Shown here: positions 34,570-43,464 of the stretch, in pieces
Layout of the letters: each line of letters begins with the position of its first letter
Position numbering within the stretch: the first letter of the stretch is position 1
Assembly (NCBI GenBank): GCA_963763015.1
Contig: CAVXML010000011.1
Location: forward strand, 310,001-374,000
From: Fodinibacter sp963763015
GTDB taxonomy: Bacteria; Actinomycetota; Actinomycetes; Actinomycetales; Dermatophilaceae
Direction of reading: 5' to 3'
Length of the DNA stretch: 64,000 bases
Notes under the pieces: model-generated
What the model was told of the DNA's origin: nothing
The model's input: the letters and a program-made list of their open reading frames with translations, nothing else
The model's database searches: none
Made by a program: the position numbers and the translations under genes

Positions 34570-35805
34570 ATGGCCACTCAGACTCCCGCCACCCCCGCGG
34601 TCGACGCCGTCACCCCCGTGCCCACCCGTGTGTCGGGGCGGCTCGGCGTCGGCATGGTGGGCTACTCGTTCATGGGTGTCGCTCACTCGCAGGGGTGGCG
34701 CAACGCCCGCAGCTTCTTCGACCCCGCCCTGGTGCCCGACCTCGTCGCGGTTGGGGGCCGGGATGCCGTGGCCGCCGGCGAGATGGCGCGCCGTTTCGAC
34801 TGGACGCAGGTCGAGACGGACTGGCGCTCGCTGGTCGCCCGCCCGGACATCGACCTCGTCGACATCTGCACACCGGGTGACACGCACGCCGAGATCGCGA
34901 TAGCGGCCCTCGACGCCGGCAAGCACGTGCTCTGTGAGAAGCCGCTCGCCAACACCGTCGCCGAGGCCCGAGCCATGGTGGAGGCCGCGGAGCGTGCGAG
35001 GACGCACGGCATCCGCTCGATGGTCGGCTTCACCTACCGGCGCGTCCCGGCCATCGCCCTGGCGCGTCAGCTCGTGAGCGAGGGTCGGATCGGCGAGCTG
35101 CGCCACGTGCGAGCCCAGTACCTCCAGGACTGGCTGGTCGACCCCGAGACGCCGCTGACCTGGCGCCTCCAGAAGGACCGCGCCGGGTCGGGTGCGCTGG
35201 GGGACATCGGCGCGCACATCATCGACCTCACCCACTTCATCACGGGGGAGAGCATCACCGGAGTCAGCGCCCTGACCGAGACCTTCGTCCGCGAGCGGCC
35301 GCTGCCGGGCGCGACGCGCGGGCTGTCCGCCGAGGTCGGCGCCGGCCGTGGTGCGGTCACCGTCGACGACGCCGCGCTGTTCCTCGCCCGACTCAGCGGC
35401 GGCGCCCTCGCCACCTTCGAGGCCAGCCGCTTCGCCACCGGACGCAAGAACGCGATCCGGTTGGAGCTCAACGGGTCGAAGGGCAGCATCGCGTTCGACT
35501 TCGAGGACATGAACGTCCTCCACGTGCACGACGTCTCGGCGCCCGCACGCGAGGCCGGCTTCACCCGGGTCATCGTCACCGAGACGACCCACCCGTACGT
35601 CGAGCACTGGTGGCCGGCCGGGCACGGACTCGGCTACGAGCACGGATTCACCCACCAGGCAGCCGACCTCATCGACGCGATCGCGCGGGGCGTGGACCCC
35701 GAGCCGTCGTTCGCGGACGGGCTCGCCGTGCAGCTGGTGCTCGCTGCCGTCGAGTCCAGCGCGGCCAACGGCTCGACCTGGACCCCCACCCACAGCGTCG
35801 CCTGA
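34570..35805 (+). CDS. Gfo/Idh/MocA-family NAD(P)-dependent sugar dehydrogenase
   Basis: A 411-residue oxidoreductase. The Rossmann loop is VGMVGYSFMGVAHSQGWRN (about 28-45). The catalytic motif EKPLA lies at 123-127. The second domain has YLQDWLVDPETPLTWRLQK and AGSGALGDIGAHIIDLTHFI. These second-domain motifs resemble the levoglucosan dehydrogenase subgroup, which oxidises the sugar C3 hydroxyl. That is a family resemblance only. It lies between the importer and a sugar isomerase/epimerase, consistent with oxidation of the imported sugar. GGAAGG precedes the ATG by 7 bases. Confidence 0.9.
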   Translation: MATQTPATPAVDAVTPVPTRVSGRLGVGMVGYSFMGVAHSQGWRNARSFFDPALVPDLVAVGGRDAVAAGEMARRFDWTQVETDWRSLVARPDIDLVDICTPGDTHAEIAIAALDAGKHVLCEKPLANTVAEARAMVEAAERARTHGIRSMVGFTYRRVPAIALARQLVSEGRIGELRHVRAQYLQDWLVDPETPLTWRLQKDRAGSGALGDIGAHIIDLTHFITGESITGVSALTETFVRERPLPGATRGLSAEVGAGRGAVTVDDAALFLARLSGGALATFEASRFATGRKNAIRLELNGSKGSIAFDFEDMNVLHVHDVSAPAREAGFTRVIVTETTHPYVEHWWPAGHGLGYEHGFTHQAADLIDAIARGVDPEPSFADGLAVQLVLAAVESSAANGSTWTPTHSVA

Positions 35806-35846
35806 TCACCACGACAACCGACACCGCACCGAGGAGCGCACTCGAC

Positions 35847-36857
35847 ATGGCTCGACCGATCACCCTGTTCACCGGCCAGTGGGCCGACCTGCCGTTCGAG
35901 GAGGTCTGTCGCCTCGCGTCCTCGTGGGGCTACGACGGTCTTGAGATCGCGTGCTGGGGTGACCACTTCGAGGTCGACCGGGCTCTGGCCGAGGACGACT
36001 ACGTCGCCGGTCGTCGCGAGATCCTCGAGCGCCACGGCCTCGGCGTCTGGGCGATCTCGAACCACCTCAGCGGGCAGGCGGTGTGCGACGACCCCATCGA
36101 CGCGCGCCACAAGGACATCCTCCCGGCATCCGTCTGGGGTGACGGTGACCCGGAGGGGGTTCGCCGGAGGGCTGCCGACCGGATGGCCGACACCGCCCGT
36201 GCCGCTGCCAAGCTGGGCGTCGACGTCGTCATCGGTTTCACCGGGTCGGCGATCTGGAAGTACGTCGCCATGTTCCCGCCGGTGTCCGCCGCGACGATCG
36301 AGGCCGGGTACCAGGACTTCGCCGACCGCTGGAACCCGATCCTCGACGTCTTCGACGAGGTCGGTGTGCGCTTCGCGCACGAGGTGCACCCGAGCGAGAT
36401 CGCCTACGACCACTGGACCACGGTGCGCACGCTCGAGGCGATCGACCACCGCCCGGCGTTCGGGCTGAACTGGGACCCGAGCCACATGGTGTGGCAGGAC
36501 CTCGACCCGGCAGCGTTCATCTGGGACTTCCAGGACCGGATCTACCACGTCGACTGCAAGGACGTCAGGAAGCGGGTCGGCAACGGGCGCAACGGCCGGC
36601 TGTCCTCGCACCTGCCGTGGGCCGACCCGCGGCGCGGCTGGGACTTCGTCTCCACGGGTCACGGTGACGTGCCCTGGGAGGACTGCTTCCGCACGCTCGG
36701 CGCGATCGGATACGACGGCCCGATCTCGGTCGAGTGGGAGGATGCCGGGATGGACCGGCTCCTCGGCGCCGCGGAGGCGGTGGGGTTCGTGCGGAGACTC
36801 GCCTTCGACCGACCCGACGCCGCCTTCGACGCCGCGTTCACCTCAGGAGGAGAGTGA
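35847..36857 (+). CDS. Sugar isomerase/epimerase TIM-barrel protein (xylose-isomerase-like)
   Basis: A 336-residue AP-endonuclease-2-type TIM barrel. It begins RPITLFTGQWADLPFEEVCR. Metal-ligand candidates are in YDGLEIACWGDHF, FAHEVHPSEIAYD, GLNWDPSHMVWQDLD, IYHVDCKD and ISVEWEDAGMD. The family includes epimerases, 3-keto-sugar eliminases and hydratases, and inosose dehydratases. Together with the preceding Gfo/Idh/MocA gene it makes the pair seen in 3-keto-glycoside and levoglucosan pathways. GAGGAG precedes the ATG by 8 bases. The xylose isomerase gene starts 2 bases after the stop. Confidence 0.88.
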   Translation: MARPITLFTGQWADLPFEEVCRLASSWGYDGLEIACWGDHFEVDRALAEDDYVAGRREILERHGLGVWAISNHLSGQAVCDDPIDARHKDILPASVWGDGDPEGVRRRAADRMADTARAAAKLGVDVVIGFTGSAIWKYVAMFPPVSAATIEAGYQDFADRWNPILDVFDEVGVRFAHEVHPSEIAYDHWTTVRTLEAIDHRPAFGLNWDPSHMVWQDLDPAAFIWDFQDRIYHVDCKDVRKRVGNGRNGRLSSHLPWADPRRGWDFVSTGHGDVPWEDCFRTLGAIGYDGPISVEWEDAGMDRLLGAAEAVGFVRRLAFDRPDAAFDAAFTSGGE

Positions 36858-36859
36858 CC

Positions 36860-38017
36860 ATGACGGACTTCACCCCCACCCCCGACGACCGGTTCTCGTT
36901 CGGCCTGTGGACCGTCGGCTGGGAGGGCGTCGACGTGTTCGGTGGCGCCGTGCGTGAGCCGCTCGAGCCGGCCGAGGCGGTGCGCCGCCTGAGCGACCTC
37001 GGCGCCTGGGGCATCACCTTCCACGACAACGACGTCATGCCCTTCGGCAGCAGCGAGGCCGAGCGACAGGCCAGGCTCCGGCCGTTCCGGGCGGCGCTGG
37101 AGTCGACCGGCCTCACCGTCCCCATGGTGACCACCAACCTGTTCTCCCACCCGGTCTTCCGCGACGGCGGCTTCACGAACAACGACCGCGACGTGCGCCG
37201 GTTCGCGGTCGCCAAGACCGCCGAGAACATCGACCTCGCCGTCGAGCTCGGCGCGAAGGTCTTCGTCGCCTGGGGTGGCCGTGAGGGCTCGGAGTCGGGC
37301 GGCTCGAAGGACGTGCGGGCCGCGCTCGACCGCTACAGGGAGGCGTTCGACCTGCTCGGTGCCTACGTCCTCGAGCAGGGCTACGACCTGCGCTTCGCGA
37401 TCGAGCCGAAGCCCAACGAACCCCGCGGCGACATCCTCCTCCCGACGGTCGGCCACGCCCTGGCCTTCATCACCGAGCTGGAGCATCCCGAGCTCGTCGG
37501 GGTGAACCCGGAGGTGGGTCACGAGGAGATGGCGAGCCTGAACTACGCCCACGGGCTCGCGCAGGCGCTGTGGCACGGCAAGCTGTTCCACATCGACCTC
37601 AACGGCCAGCACGGCCCGAGGTACGACCAGGACCTGCGCTTCGGTGCCGGAAACGCCCGGGGTGCCTTCTGGACCGTCGACACCGTCGAGAACGGCGGTT
37701 ACGACGGGCCGCGGCACTTCGACTTCAAGCCGCCGCGCACCGAGGACATGGACGGCGTCTGGGTGTCGGCGGCGGCGTGCATGCGCAACTACCTCATCCT
37801 GCGCGAGAAGTCGCGGGCGTTCCGCGGCGACCCGCGGGTTCAGCAGGCACTGCGCGACGCGCGGGTCGACGAGCTGGCAGTGCCCACGGTGGCTCCTGGG
37901 GAGACCCTGGCCGACCTGCGCGCCGAGGCCTTCGACCCCGAGGAGGCCGGTCGCCGCGGGATGGCCTTCGAGGCACTCGACCAGCTCGCGCTCGAGCACC
38001 TGTACGGCGTGGCCTGA
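36860..38017 (+). CDS. xylA: Xylose (glucose) isomerase
   Basis: Interconverts aldose and ketose (xylose/xylulose, glucose/fructose). The 385-residue length matches the actinobacterial class I enzyme. Catalytic His55 lies in ITFHDNDVMPFG. Metal ligands are in AIEPKPNEPRGD, GVNPEVGHEEMA and HIDLNGQHGPRYDQDLRFG. An AGGAGG precedes the ATG by 7 bases, overlapping the end of the previous gene. No xylulokinase accompanies it, so the locus may feed glucose rather than xylose, or the kinase is elsewhere. Confidence 0.95.
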   Translation: MTDFTPTPDDRFSFGLWTVGWEGVDVFGGAVREPLEPAEAVRRLSDLGAWGITFHDNDVMPFGSSEAERQARLRPFRAALESTGLTVPMVTTNLFSHPVFRDGGFTNNDRDVRRFAVAKTAENIDLAVELGAKVFVAWGGREGSESGGSKDVRAALDRYREAFDLLGAYVLEQGYDLRFAIEPKPNEPRGDILLPTVGHALAFITELEHPELVGVNPEVGHEEMASLNYAHGLAQALWHGKLFHIDLNGQHGPRYDQDLRFGAGNARGAFWTVDTVENGGYDGPRHFDFKPPRTEDMDGVWVSAAACMRNYLILREKSRAFRGDPRVQQALRDARVDELAVPTVAPGETLADLRAEAFDPEEAGRRGMAFEALDQLALEHLYGVA

Positions 38018-38072
38018 GGCGGGCGACGGAGGGGGCGGGGATCGTGCACTCCGGTCCCGGGCACCCTCGCGC

Positions 38073-38993
38073 TCAGCGCCAGAACGGCGGGATCGCCGCC
38101 AGCTGCTCGCACGCGCGGACGCCCTCGCGGACGAGCGCGTCCTCGTCGACGGCCGGTGCCTCCGCCCCCACGCTGCGCAGCAGGCTGTCGGCCGTGTGGT
38201 GGTCGTTGACCGCGCCGAGCGCGGTCTGCACGTTCTCCACGTACCACGCGTAGGCGAGCGGTCCAGTGAGCTCTTCGCCACCGTCGGTCACGACGTGCGG
38301 CGCGTCGACGGCATACAGCGAGGCGAAGAACTCGCAGCCGTAGCGGAACTTCTTCGCCTCGATGCGCACCCGGTGTCGTTGAGCCGGCGTCATCGAGGAG
38401 ATCTGGTCGTGCACTCCCGCCACCCGGCGCCAGCGCTTCTCGAGGGCGCGGCAGGCCAGGTCGACCACGTGCGCGTCGTCGCCGCCTCGGTCAGGTACCT
38501 CGATGAGCGCGCCGTCAAGGTCCCGACCGGCCTTCTCCCACTTCTTCCTGCCCAGGGCGTGGAGCACGTCGTCGTAGGCCGCCTCACGCGCCGCCCACAG
38601 CCTCGCCACCTGCTTCGTGTGGCTGTCCCGGAGGAGGTCGCCCGCGAGGATGACGTCGAGGTCGCGGGCCAGGCCGAACGGGCGCGCCAGGTCGCGGATG
38701 CGGTGGGCCACCTCGACCACGGGGGACGAGCGTCCGAGCACCGGGCCGAACAGTGACACCGCCGAGCGCAGGCGGCGGATGCCGACGCGGGTCTGGTGCA
38801 GGTGCGGCATCGCGCGGGACTGCACGAGGAACGCCTCGTTGGTCCGCCAGTGCTCGGTGCACTCGGTGGCGACGACGACGAAGGCCCGCGTGGCGCTCAT
38901 TGCCGGGTCGAGCGATATGGGCCTCGCCTTGCGGGGCAGCGCGTCGGTGCCGAGGTCGATGTCGGCGCTCATGGTGTCACCGCCGCCGCTCAC
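38073..38993 (-). CDS. CHAD-domain protein
   Basis: A 306-residue alpha-helical protein with conserved histidine/arginine repeats: HLHQTRVGIRRLRSAVSLF, RDLARPFGLARDLDVILAG and HRVRIEAKKFRYGCEFF. CHAD proteins bind polyphosphate and are often linked to polyphosphate granules or to CYTH phosphatases. No CYTH domain is present here. The start is GTG 38993 (with GACGAT five bases upstream) or ATG 38972. It ends a likely three-gene minus-strand operon with the LytR_C and the small conserved gene. Confidence 0.9.
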   Translation of the reverse strand: MSGGGDTMSADIDLGTDALPRKARPISLDPAMSATRAFVVVATECTEHWRTNEAFLVQSRAMPHLHQTRVGIRRLRSAVSLFGPVLGRSSPVVEVAHRIRDLARPFGLARDLDVILAGDLLRDSHTKQVARLWAAREAAYDDVLHALGRKKWEKAGRDLDGALIEVPDRGGDDAHVVDLACRALEKRWRRVAGVHDQISSMTPAQRHRVRIEAKKFRYGCEFFASLYAVDAPHVVTDGGEELTGPLAYAWYVENVQTALGAVNDHHTADSLLRSVGAEAPAVDEDALVREGVRACEQLAAIPPFWR

Positions 38994-39014
38994 GGCTCAT
39001 CGTCCCATGCCCCG

Positions 39015-39551
39015 TCAGGTCGCCGACGGCGCCGGGCACATCGGCAGTGCCTCATCGGTCGACACGGCGGGCAGCGTGGTGAACTTGGCGCCGAGCGCGA
39101 CGTCGACCACTGCGCCCTTACGCTTGTCGGCCACCGCGGTGGCCCCCTTGGGGAGTGCGGAGAGCAGGAGCTTGGCCTGCGCCTCCCCACCGGGGCCGTG
39201 GCGCACCTCGGCGACCGCGGGCTCCTTGCGCTTGGACGGGTCGTTGGCCACCTTGCCGATCACGAAGCCGCGGGCCGCGAGGCTCTTCGATACCGAGGCC
39301 GCCAGCCCGTTGCGGTTCGTCGCGTTGTAGACGTTGACCGTCGTCGTCTCCGGTGTCGCGGCCTTCGGGTCGTACGGACGACAGGTGGGGGATGGTGCCC
39401 TGCTGCCCGCCGTGCTCTCGGCCTGGTAGTACGACAGGGCGTACCAGAAGGTGAAGAAGAGCCCGAGCAGGACAGTGCCGAGAACGATGAGCGAGCGCCG
39501 ACGCCTGCGTGCGCGAACCGACGACTCCGCCTCCGTCGTGTACTCGCTCAT
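39015..39551 (-). CDS. LytR C-terminal-domain membrane protein
   Basis: A 178-residue protein with a basic cytoplasmic N-terminus (RARRRRRSL), one membrane helix (LIVLGTVLLGLFFTFWYALS) and an extracytoplasmic LytR_C domain (TTVNVYNATNRNGLAASVSK, SLAARGFVIGKVANDPS). It lacks the LCP catalytic domain. Such proteins are thought to act at the cell envelope. It starts 6 bases after the stop of the upstream small gene. Confidence 0.85.
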   Translation of the reverse strand: MSEYTTEAESSVRARRRRRSLIVLGTVLLGLFFTFWYALSYYQAESTAGSRAPSPTCRPYDPKAATPETTTVNVYNATNRNGLAASVSKSLAARGFVIGKVANDPSKRKEPAVAEVRHGPGGEAQAKLLLSALPKGATAVADKRKGAVVDVALGAKFTTLPAVSTDEALPMCPAPSAT

Positions 39552-39557
39552 CGTCGC

Positions 39558-39848
39558 CTAGAGGGAGAGCACCCGGGCGTGCAGGGTTGGCCGCTGCTGG
39601 AGCGCCGCTCGCAGTGCGCGGTGGAGGCCGTCCTCGAGGTACAGCGTTCCCTCCCACTCCACGACGTGGGCGAAGAGGTCGCCGTAGAAGGTCGAGTCCT
39701 CCGAGAGCAGCATCTGCAGGTCGAGCTCGCGCTTGGTCGTGACCAGCTCGTCGAGCCGCACCAGGCGGGGTGGCACGTTCGACCACTGCCGGGTGGTGTA
39801 CCCGTGGTCCGGGTACGGCCGGGAGTCGCCGACTGCCTTGAAGATCAC
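39558..39848 (-). CDS. Small conserved actinobacterial protein, ParB/sulfiredoxin-like motif
   Basis: A 96-residue protein beginning VIFKAVGDSRPYPDHG, with RLVRLDELVTTKRELDLQML and EGTLYLEDGLHRALRAALQQ. The DGLHRALRA segment resembles the nucleotide-binding GxHR motif of ParB/sulfiredoxin domains. Databases sometimes label relatives as VapB antitoxins, but no toxin gene is next to it. The start is placed at GTG 39848 because TACAGT (39856-39861) lies 7 bases upstream. A GTG at 39857 would overlap that promoter. It is divergent from the HerA-like gene. Confidence 0.75.
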   Translation of the reverse strand: MIFKAVGDSRPYPDHGYTTRQWSNVPPRLVRLDELVTTKRELDLQMLLSEDSTFYGDLFAHVVEWEGTLYLEDGLHRALRAALQQRPTLHARVLSL

Positions 39849-39855
39849 GGGGATC

Positions 39856-39861
39856 ACTGTA
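39856..39861 (-). promoter_or_regulatory. -10 element of a leaderless promoter (small conserved gene)
   Basis: On the minus strand TACAGT ends 7 bases before the GTG at 39848. Confidence 0.5.
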
Positions 39862-39906
39862 TGTCGGGAGCTCGCCGGGGGTGGGGACCGACGCCCTCGT
39901 GCGGGC

Positions 39907-39912
39907 TAGATT
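39907..39912 (+). promoter_or_regulatory. -10 element of a leaderless promoter (HerA-like gene)
   Basis: TAGATT ends 7 bases before the GTG at 39920. Confidence 0.55.
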
Positions 39913-39919
39913 GGCGGCC

Positions 39920-41575
39920 GTGACCGAGAACAGCGTGAGCAGCTCGCAGCTCGACCAGATCCGCGCCGGCTACGCCTTCGAGGGCGCCGCCCTGGAGTTC
40001 GGGGCGGCGGTGCTCGACGGCACCGCGTTCCCCGACGCCAGGGTGCGCATCCCGCTCTCCGCGATGAACCGGCACGGGCTCGTCGCGGGGGCGACCGGCA
40101 CCGGCAAGACCAAGACGCTCCAGCTCATGGCCGAACAGCTCGTCGAGAACGGCGTGCCGGTCTTCCTGGCGGACATCAAGGGCGACCTGTCGGGAATGGC
40201 GACTGCCGGCGAGCCGAACGACCGGATCACCTCCCGGTCGGCCGATGTGGGGATGGAGTGGCAGGGCACCGCGTACCCGGTCGAGTTCTACGCCCTCGGT
40301 GGAGAGGGCACCGGTGTCCCGGTCCGGGCGAGCGTCTCGACGTTCGGTCCCACCCTGCTCGCCAAGGTGCTCGGCCTCAACGACACGCAGGAGTCCAGCC
40401 TGGGACTCGTGTTCCACTTCGCGGACACGAAGGGGCTGTGGCTCGACACGATCGCCGACCTGCGCGCCGTCGTGCAGTACCTCACGAGCGACGAGGGGAA
40501 GGCGGACCTCAAGGAGCTCGGCGGGCTGTCGTCGGCGACGGCCGGGGTGATCCTGCGAGAGCTCATCACCTTCGCGAACCAGGGCGCCGACGTGTTCTTC
40601 GGGCTGCCGGAGTTCGACACCGCCGACCTCCTACGGGTCGCCCCTGACGGACGAGGCGTCGTGTCGATGCTCGAGCTCCCGAGGCTGCAGGACCGGCCGC
40701 AGCTCTTCTCCACGTTCCTCATGTGGCTGCTGGCCGACCTCTTCCACGACCTGCCCGAGGTGGGCGACCTCGACAAGCCCAAGCTCGTCTTCTTCTTCGA
40801 CGAGGCCCACCTGCTGTTCGACGATGCGAGTGAGGACTTCCTCGACGCCATCCAGCAGACGGTCCGGCTCATCCGATCCAAGGGCGTCGGCGTCTTCTTC
40901 GTGACCCAGTCACCCAAGGACGTGCCGGCCGATGTCCTCGCGCAGCTCGGCAACCGTGTCCAGCACGCCCTGCGGGCCTTCACACCCGACGACGCCAAGG
41001 CGCTCAAGGCGGCCGTCCGCACCTACCCGGACACCGACTACGACCTCGAGGACCTGCTCACCAGGCTCGGCACCGGCGAGGCGGTCATCACCGTGCTCTC
41101 GGAGAAGGGCGCACCCACGCCCGTGGCCTGGACCCGGATGCGTGCGCCGAAGTCCCTCATGGCACCGTCGGCCGAGGCGGTCCTGACCAAGGTCGTCGCG
41201 GCATCCCCACTCGCCGGTAAGTACGGGACCGAGCTCGAGCGGGAGTCGGCGGCCGAGATGCTCGGCAAGGCGGCCCTCGCGCGGACGGAGGCGGAACGCC
41301 TGGCGGCGCAGGAGGCGGAGAACGCCGCGGTGCGCGCGTCGGCCGAGTCGGCGGCTGCCAAGGAGCGAGCCGGCGCCGAGAGGAAGGCAGCCAAGGACGC
41401 CGCCGCCGCGGAGAGGGCTCGCCCTGCCGAGGTGGCGAGTCCGGCCGAGAAGCCCGGCATGGTGGAGGCGGTCGTCGGGTCGAGCGCGTTCAAGTCGATG
41501 CTGCGCTCCGCCGGAACGGTCCTCGGTCGGGAGATCACGCGCTCTGTCTTCGGCACGAGCCGGCGTCGCCGCTGA
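39920..41575 (+). CDS. HerA/DUF853-family helicase-like ATPase
   Basis: A 551-residue FtsK/HerA-superfamily ATPase. Walker A is GATGTGKTKT (57-66), and Walker B is LVFFFDEAHLLFDDA (near 288-300). The arginine-finger region is GVFFVTQSPKDVPADVLAQL. A long Ala/Glu/Lys-rich segment (about 440-530) is probably coiled coil or disordered. The ending KSMLRSAGTVLGREITRSVFG is characteristic of the DUF853 family (E. coli YjgR). The role is unknown. DNA translocation is plausible. No NurA nuclease gene is nearby. The start is GTG 39920 with a leaderless -10. Confidence 0.9.
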   Translation: MTENSVSSSQLDQIRAGYAFEGAALEFGAAVLDGTAFPDARVRIPLSAMNRHGLVAGATGTGKTKTLQLMAEQLVENGVPVFLADIKGDLSGMATAGEPNDRITSRSADVGMEWQGTAYPVEFYALGGEGTGVPVRASVSTFGPTLLAKVLGLNDTQESSLGLVFHFADTKGLWLDTIADLRAVVQYLTSDEGKADLKELGGLSSATAGVILRELITFANQGADVFFGLPEFDTADLLRVAPDGRGVVSMLELPRLQDRPQLFSTFLMWLLADLFHDLPEVGDLDKPKLVFFFDEAHLLFDDASEDFLDAIQQTVRLIRSKGVGVFFVTQSPKDVPADVLAQLGNRVQHALRAFTPDDAKALKAAVRTYPDTDYDLEDLLTRLGTGEAVITVLSEKGAPTPVAWTRMRAPKSLMAPSAEAVLTKVVAASPLAGKYGTELERESAAEMLGKAALARTEAERLAAQEAENAAVRASAESAAAKERAGAERKAAKDAAAAERARPAEVASPAEKPGMVEAVVGSSAFKSMLRSAGTVLGREITRSVFGTSRRRR

Positions 41576-41608
41576 CTCCCTGTCGGAGCGTGTCATGACA
41601 ACCGGCCC

Positions 41609-42001
41609 TCAGAGGGTCAGGACCGCCTGGGCGTAGGCGCACTCGAGGTCGGCATCCGTGACGGTCTGGACGTAGCCGGGGCGCACGGCATACGTCAGCT
41701 CCCAGCCCGTCTCCGTCCGGCGTACTGCCTCGAGGCGGTCCCCGAGGAGCTCGCGCAGCTGGTCCTCGCGGGGCAGCCACAGGGCCTGGTCGAGCGTGAC
41801 GGAGTCGAGGGCCCACTCCGTCGTGCCGTTGAATCCCAGCAGGCTCTGGTCCCGGTAGGTGTGGACCTCCACCGTGAGGTCGCTGATCCAGAAGACCTCG
41901 GCGGTCAGCAGCTCGGCGTCGATGACGAACCGGTCGCCGGCGCGCGGCTCCCACAGCACCCCGGCCGCGAGGAGGGCCCGGGCCAGCTCGACGGTGATCA
42001 T
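41609..42001 (-). CDS. Conserved actinobacterial protein of unknown function
   Basis: A 130-residue protein. Conserved-looking blocks are LARALLAAGVLWEPRAGDRF, FNGTTEWALDSVTLDQALWL and PREDQLRELLGDRL. It has no membrane segment or signal peptide. Relatives in actinobacterial genomes are sometimes labelled CpaE-like, which the sequence does not support. GAGGAT ends 6 bases before the ATG at 42001, matching the pattern before the AEC gene, so it may be leaderless. Confidence 0.7.
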   Translation of the reverse strand: MITVELARALLAAGVLWEPRAGDRFVIDAELLTAEVFWISDLTVEVHTYRDQSLLGFNGTTEWALDSVTLDQALWLPREDQLRELLGDRLEAVRRTETGWELTYAVRPGYVQTVTDADLECAYAQAVLTL

Positions 42002-42063
42002 GGCCCCATCCTCACCCGGATACCGCGTCGGTGGTGACGCCGGGTGTGGACGTAACGCGTCCC

Positions 42064-42987
42064 TCAGCCCAGGAGCCACACGACGAGGGCGATGACCGGC
42101 ACGGCGCCGACGGTCGTCACGAGGATCGTGTCGCGGGCGAGTGTCACCGACCGGTCGTACCGCGTGGCGTGCACGAAGACGTTCTGCGCCGTGGGCAGGC
42201 TGGAGGTCACGACGACGGCCAGCAGTGCCTGACCGGAGAGGCCGAGCGCGTGATGCGCCACGGCGTACGCGACCACGGGCTGCACCGCGAGCTTCAGCGT
42301 GCTGGTCATGGCCAGCTCGCCGGGAGGCACGTCCCCACCGAACCCGGGTCCGAGCCGGAGCGCGATGCCGTACGCGAGGAGCATGGCCGGCACGGCCATG
42401 GCGCCGATGAGCTCGACCGGATCTGCGACCACGGGCGGAAGCCGCCATCCGGTGACCGACAGCAGCAGGCCGACCAGCGTGCCGACCGTCAACGGGTTGG
42501 TGAACGGCCGCACGAGCGCGTCGACGACCGACGGCCGACGTCCTCGCACGTCGGCGTCGAGCACCGCCAGGGCGAGCGGCTGGAGGACGAGGAGCTGCAG
42601 GAGGAGCGTCGGCGCGACGAGGGCCGCGTCACCGAGGACGTAGGCCGCGACCGGCAGGCCGAGGTTGCCGGCGTTGACGTAGGCGCTCGCGAGCGCGCCG
42701 ATGGCCTGCTCACCCGGCGTGCGCCGCCACCGCCACCACGCGACGACCACATAGGTGAGCGCCGGGACGACCACCCCCACGACGGTGGCCGCCAGGTTGC
42801 GCGAGAGCACGTCATGGACGTCGGCCTCGGCCACCGTGGTGAGCAGCAGTGCGGGGGAGGCCACGAAGAACGCGACCCGGCTGAGCACCACCTGCGCCCC
42901 CAGGTCCACCACGCCGAGGTGCGCGACGAGGGCCCCGACCGCGATGACCGCGATGATGGTCGCGAAACCCAGGACGACTCCCTCCAT
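42064..42987 (-). CDS. AEC-family (auxin efflux carrier) transporter
   Basis: A 307-residue membrane protein with about ten helices in two five-helix halves, each with an internal break. Examples are LGFATIIAVIAVGALVAHLG, SAYVNAGNLGLPVAAYVLGD (the conserved Asn-Gly-Asn-x-Gly crossover) and SSLPTAQNVFVHATRY. AEC members export organic acids or amino acids. The substrate is unknown. The ATG at 42987 has GAGGAT six bases upstream, the same arrangement as the neighbouring 41609-42001 gene. Confidence 0.9.
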   Translation of the reverse strand: MEGVVLGFATIIAVIAVGALVAHLGVVDLGAQVVLSRVAFFVASPALLLTTVAEADVHDVLSRNLAATVVGVVVPALTYVVVAWWRWRRTPGEQAIGALASAYVNAGNLGLPVAAYVLGDAALVAPTLLLQLLVLQPLALAVLDADVRGRRPSVVDALVRPFTNPLTVGTLVGLLLSVTGWRLPPVVADPVELIGAMAVPAMLLAYGIALRLGPGFGGDVPPGELAMTSTLKLAVQPVVAYAVAHHALGLSGQALLAVVVTSSLPTAQNVFVHATRYDRSVTLARDTILVTTVGAVPVIALVVWLLG

Positions 42988-43047
42988 GGGGCCATCCTCA
43001 CCGGTGAGATGCGACCGCAGCCGCCGCTGTCCGCCCAGCGACCTCCG

Positions 43048-43419
43048 TCAGCCCCAGTTGGCGGCGAGCGTGAGGCAGAAGGGGTGACCGCTGGGGTCGA
43101 GCAGGACGCGCCAGGTTTCGCCCGGCTGCTCCTCGGGCAGCGCGGCACCGAGCTCGACGCAGGCGGCAGCCGCGGCGTCGAGGTCGTCGACTGCCAGGTC
43201 GAGGTGGAACTGCTTGCTGCCGTGCTCGTTCGGCCATCCCGGTGCCCGGTGGTCCTCGACCGTGCCGAGGCCGAGCGCCAGACCGCCAGGACCCGTGAGC
43301 ATGGCGTACCCGTCCTGGTCGTGGGCGACCTCCCAGCCGAGCACCGCCGACCAGAACCGTGCGTCTCGACCGGCGTCGGAGCTGTCCAGGGTCAACATCT
43401 TCAGGGTGGCGACGGCCAT
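43048..43419 (-). CDS. VOC family protein
   Basis: A 123-residue glyoxalase-like protein of the compact type. Visible are LKMLTLDSSDAGRDARFWSA, LGWEVAHDQDGYAMLTGPGG, KQFHLDLAVDDLDAAAAACV and LLDPSGHPFCLTL. It probably binds a small molecule, with function unknown. The ATG at 43419 has GGAAGGGAA upstream. It is divergent from the AraC-type regulator, 57 bases away, so the regulator might control it. Confidence 0.85.
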   Translation of the reverse strand: MAVATLKMLTLDSSDAGRDARFWSAVLGWEVAHDQDGYAMLTGPGGLALGLGTVEDHRAPGWPNEHGSKQFHLDLAVDDLDAAAAACVELGAALPEEQPGETWRVLLDPSGHPFCLTLAANWG

Positions 43420-43464
43420 GGTGTTCCCTTCCCTCGTCGACGACGCGTGCCGCCCCAGCGTCCC

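Noticed and set aside
39558..39848. VapB antitoxin of a toxin-antitoxin pair
   Set aside because: No PIN-domain or other toxin gene adjoins it, and the sequence does not show a ribbon-helix-helix or AbrB fold.
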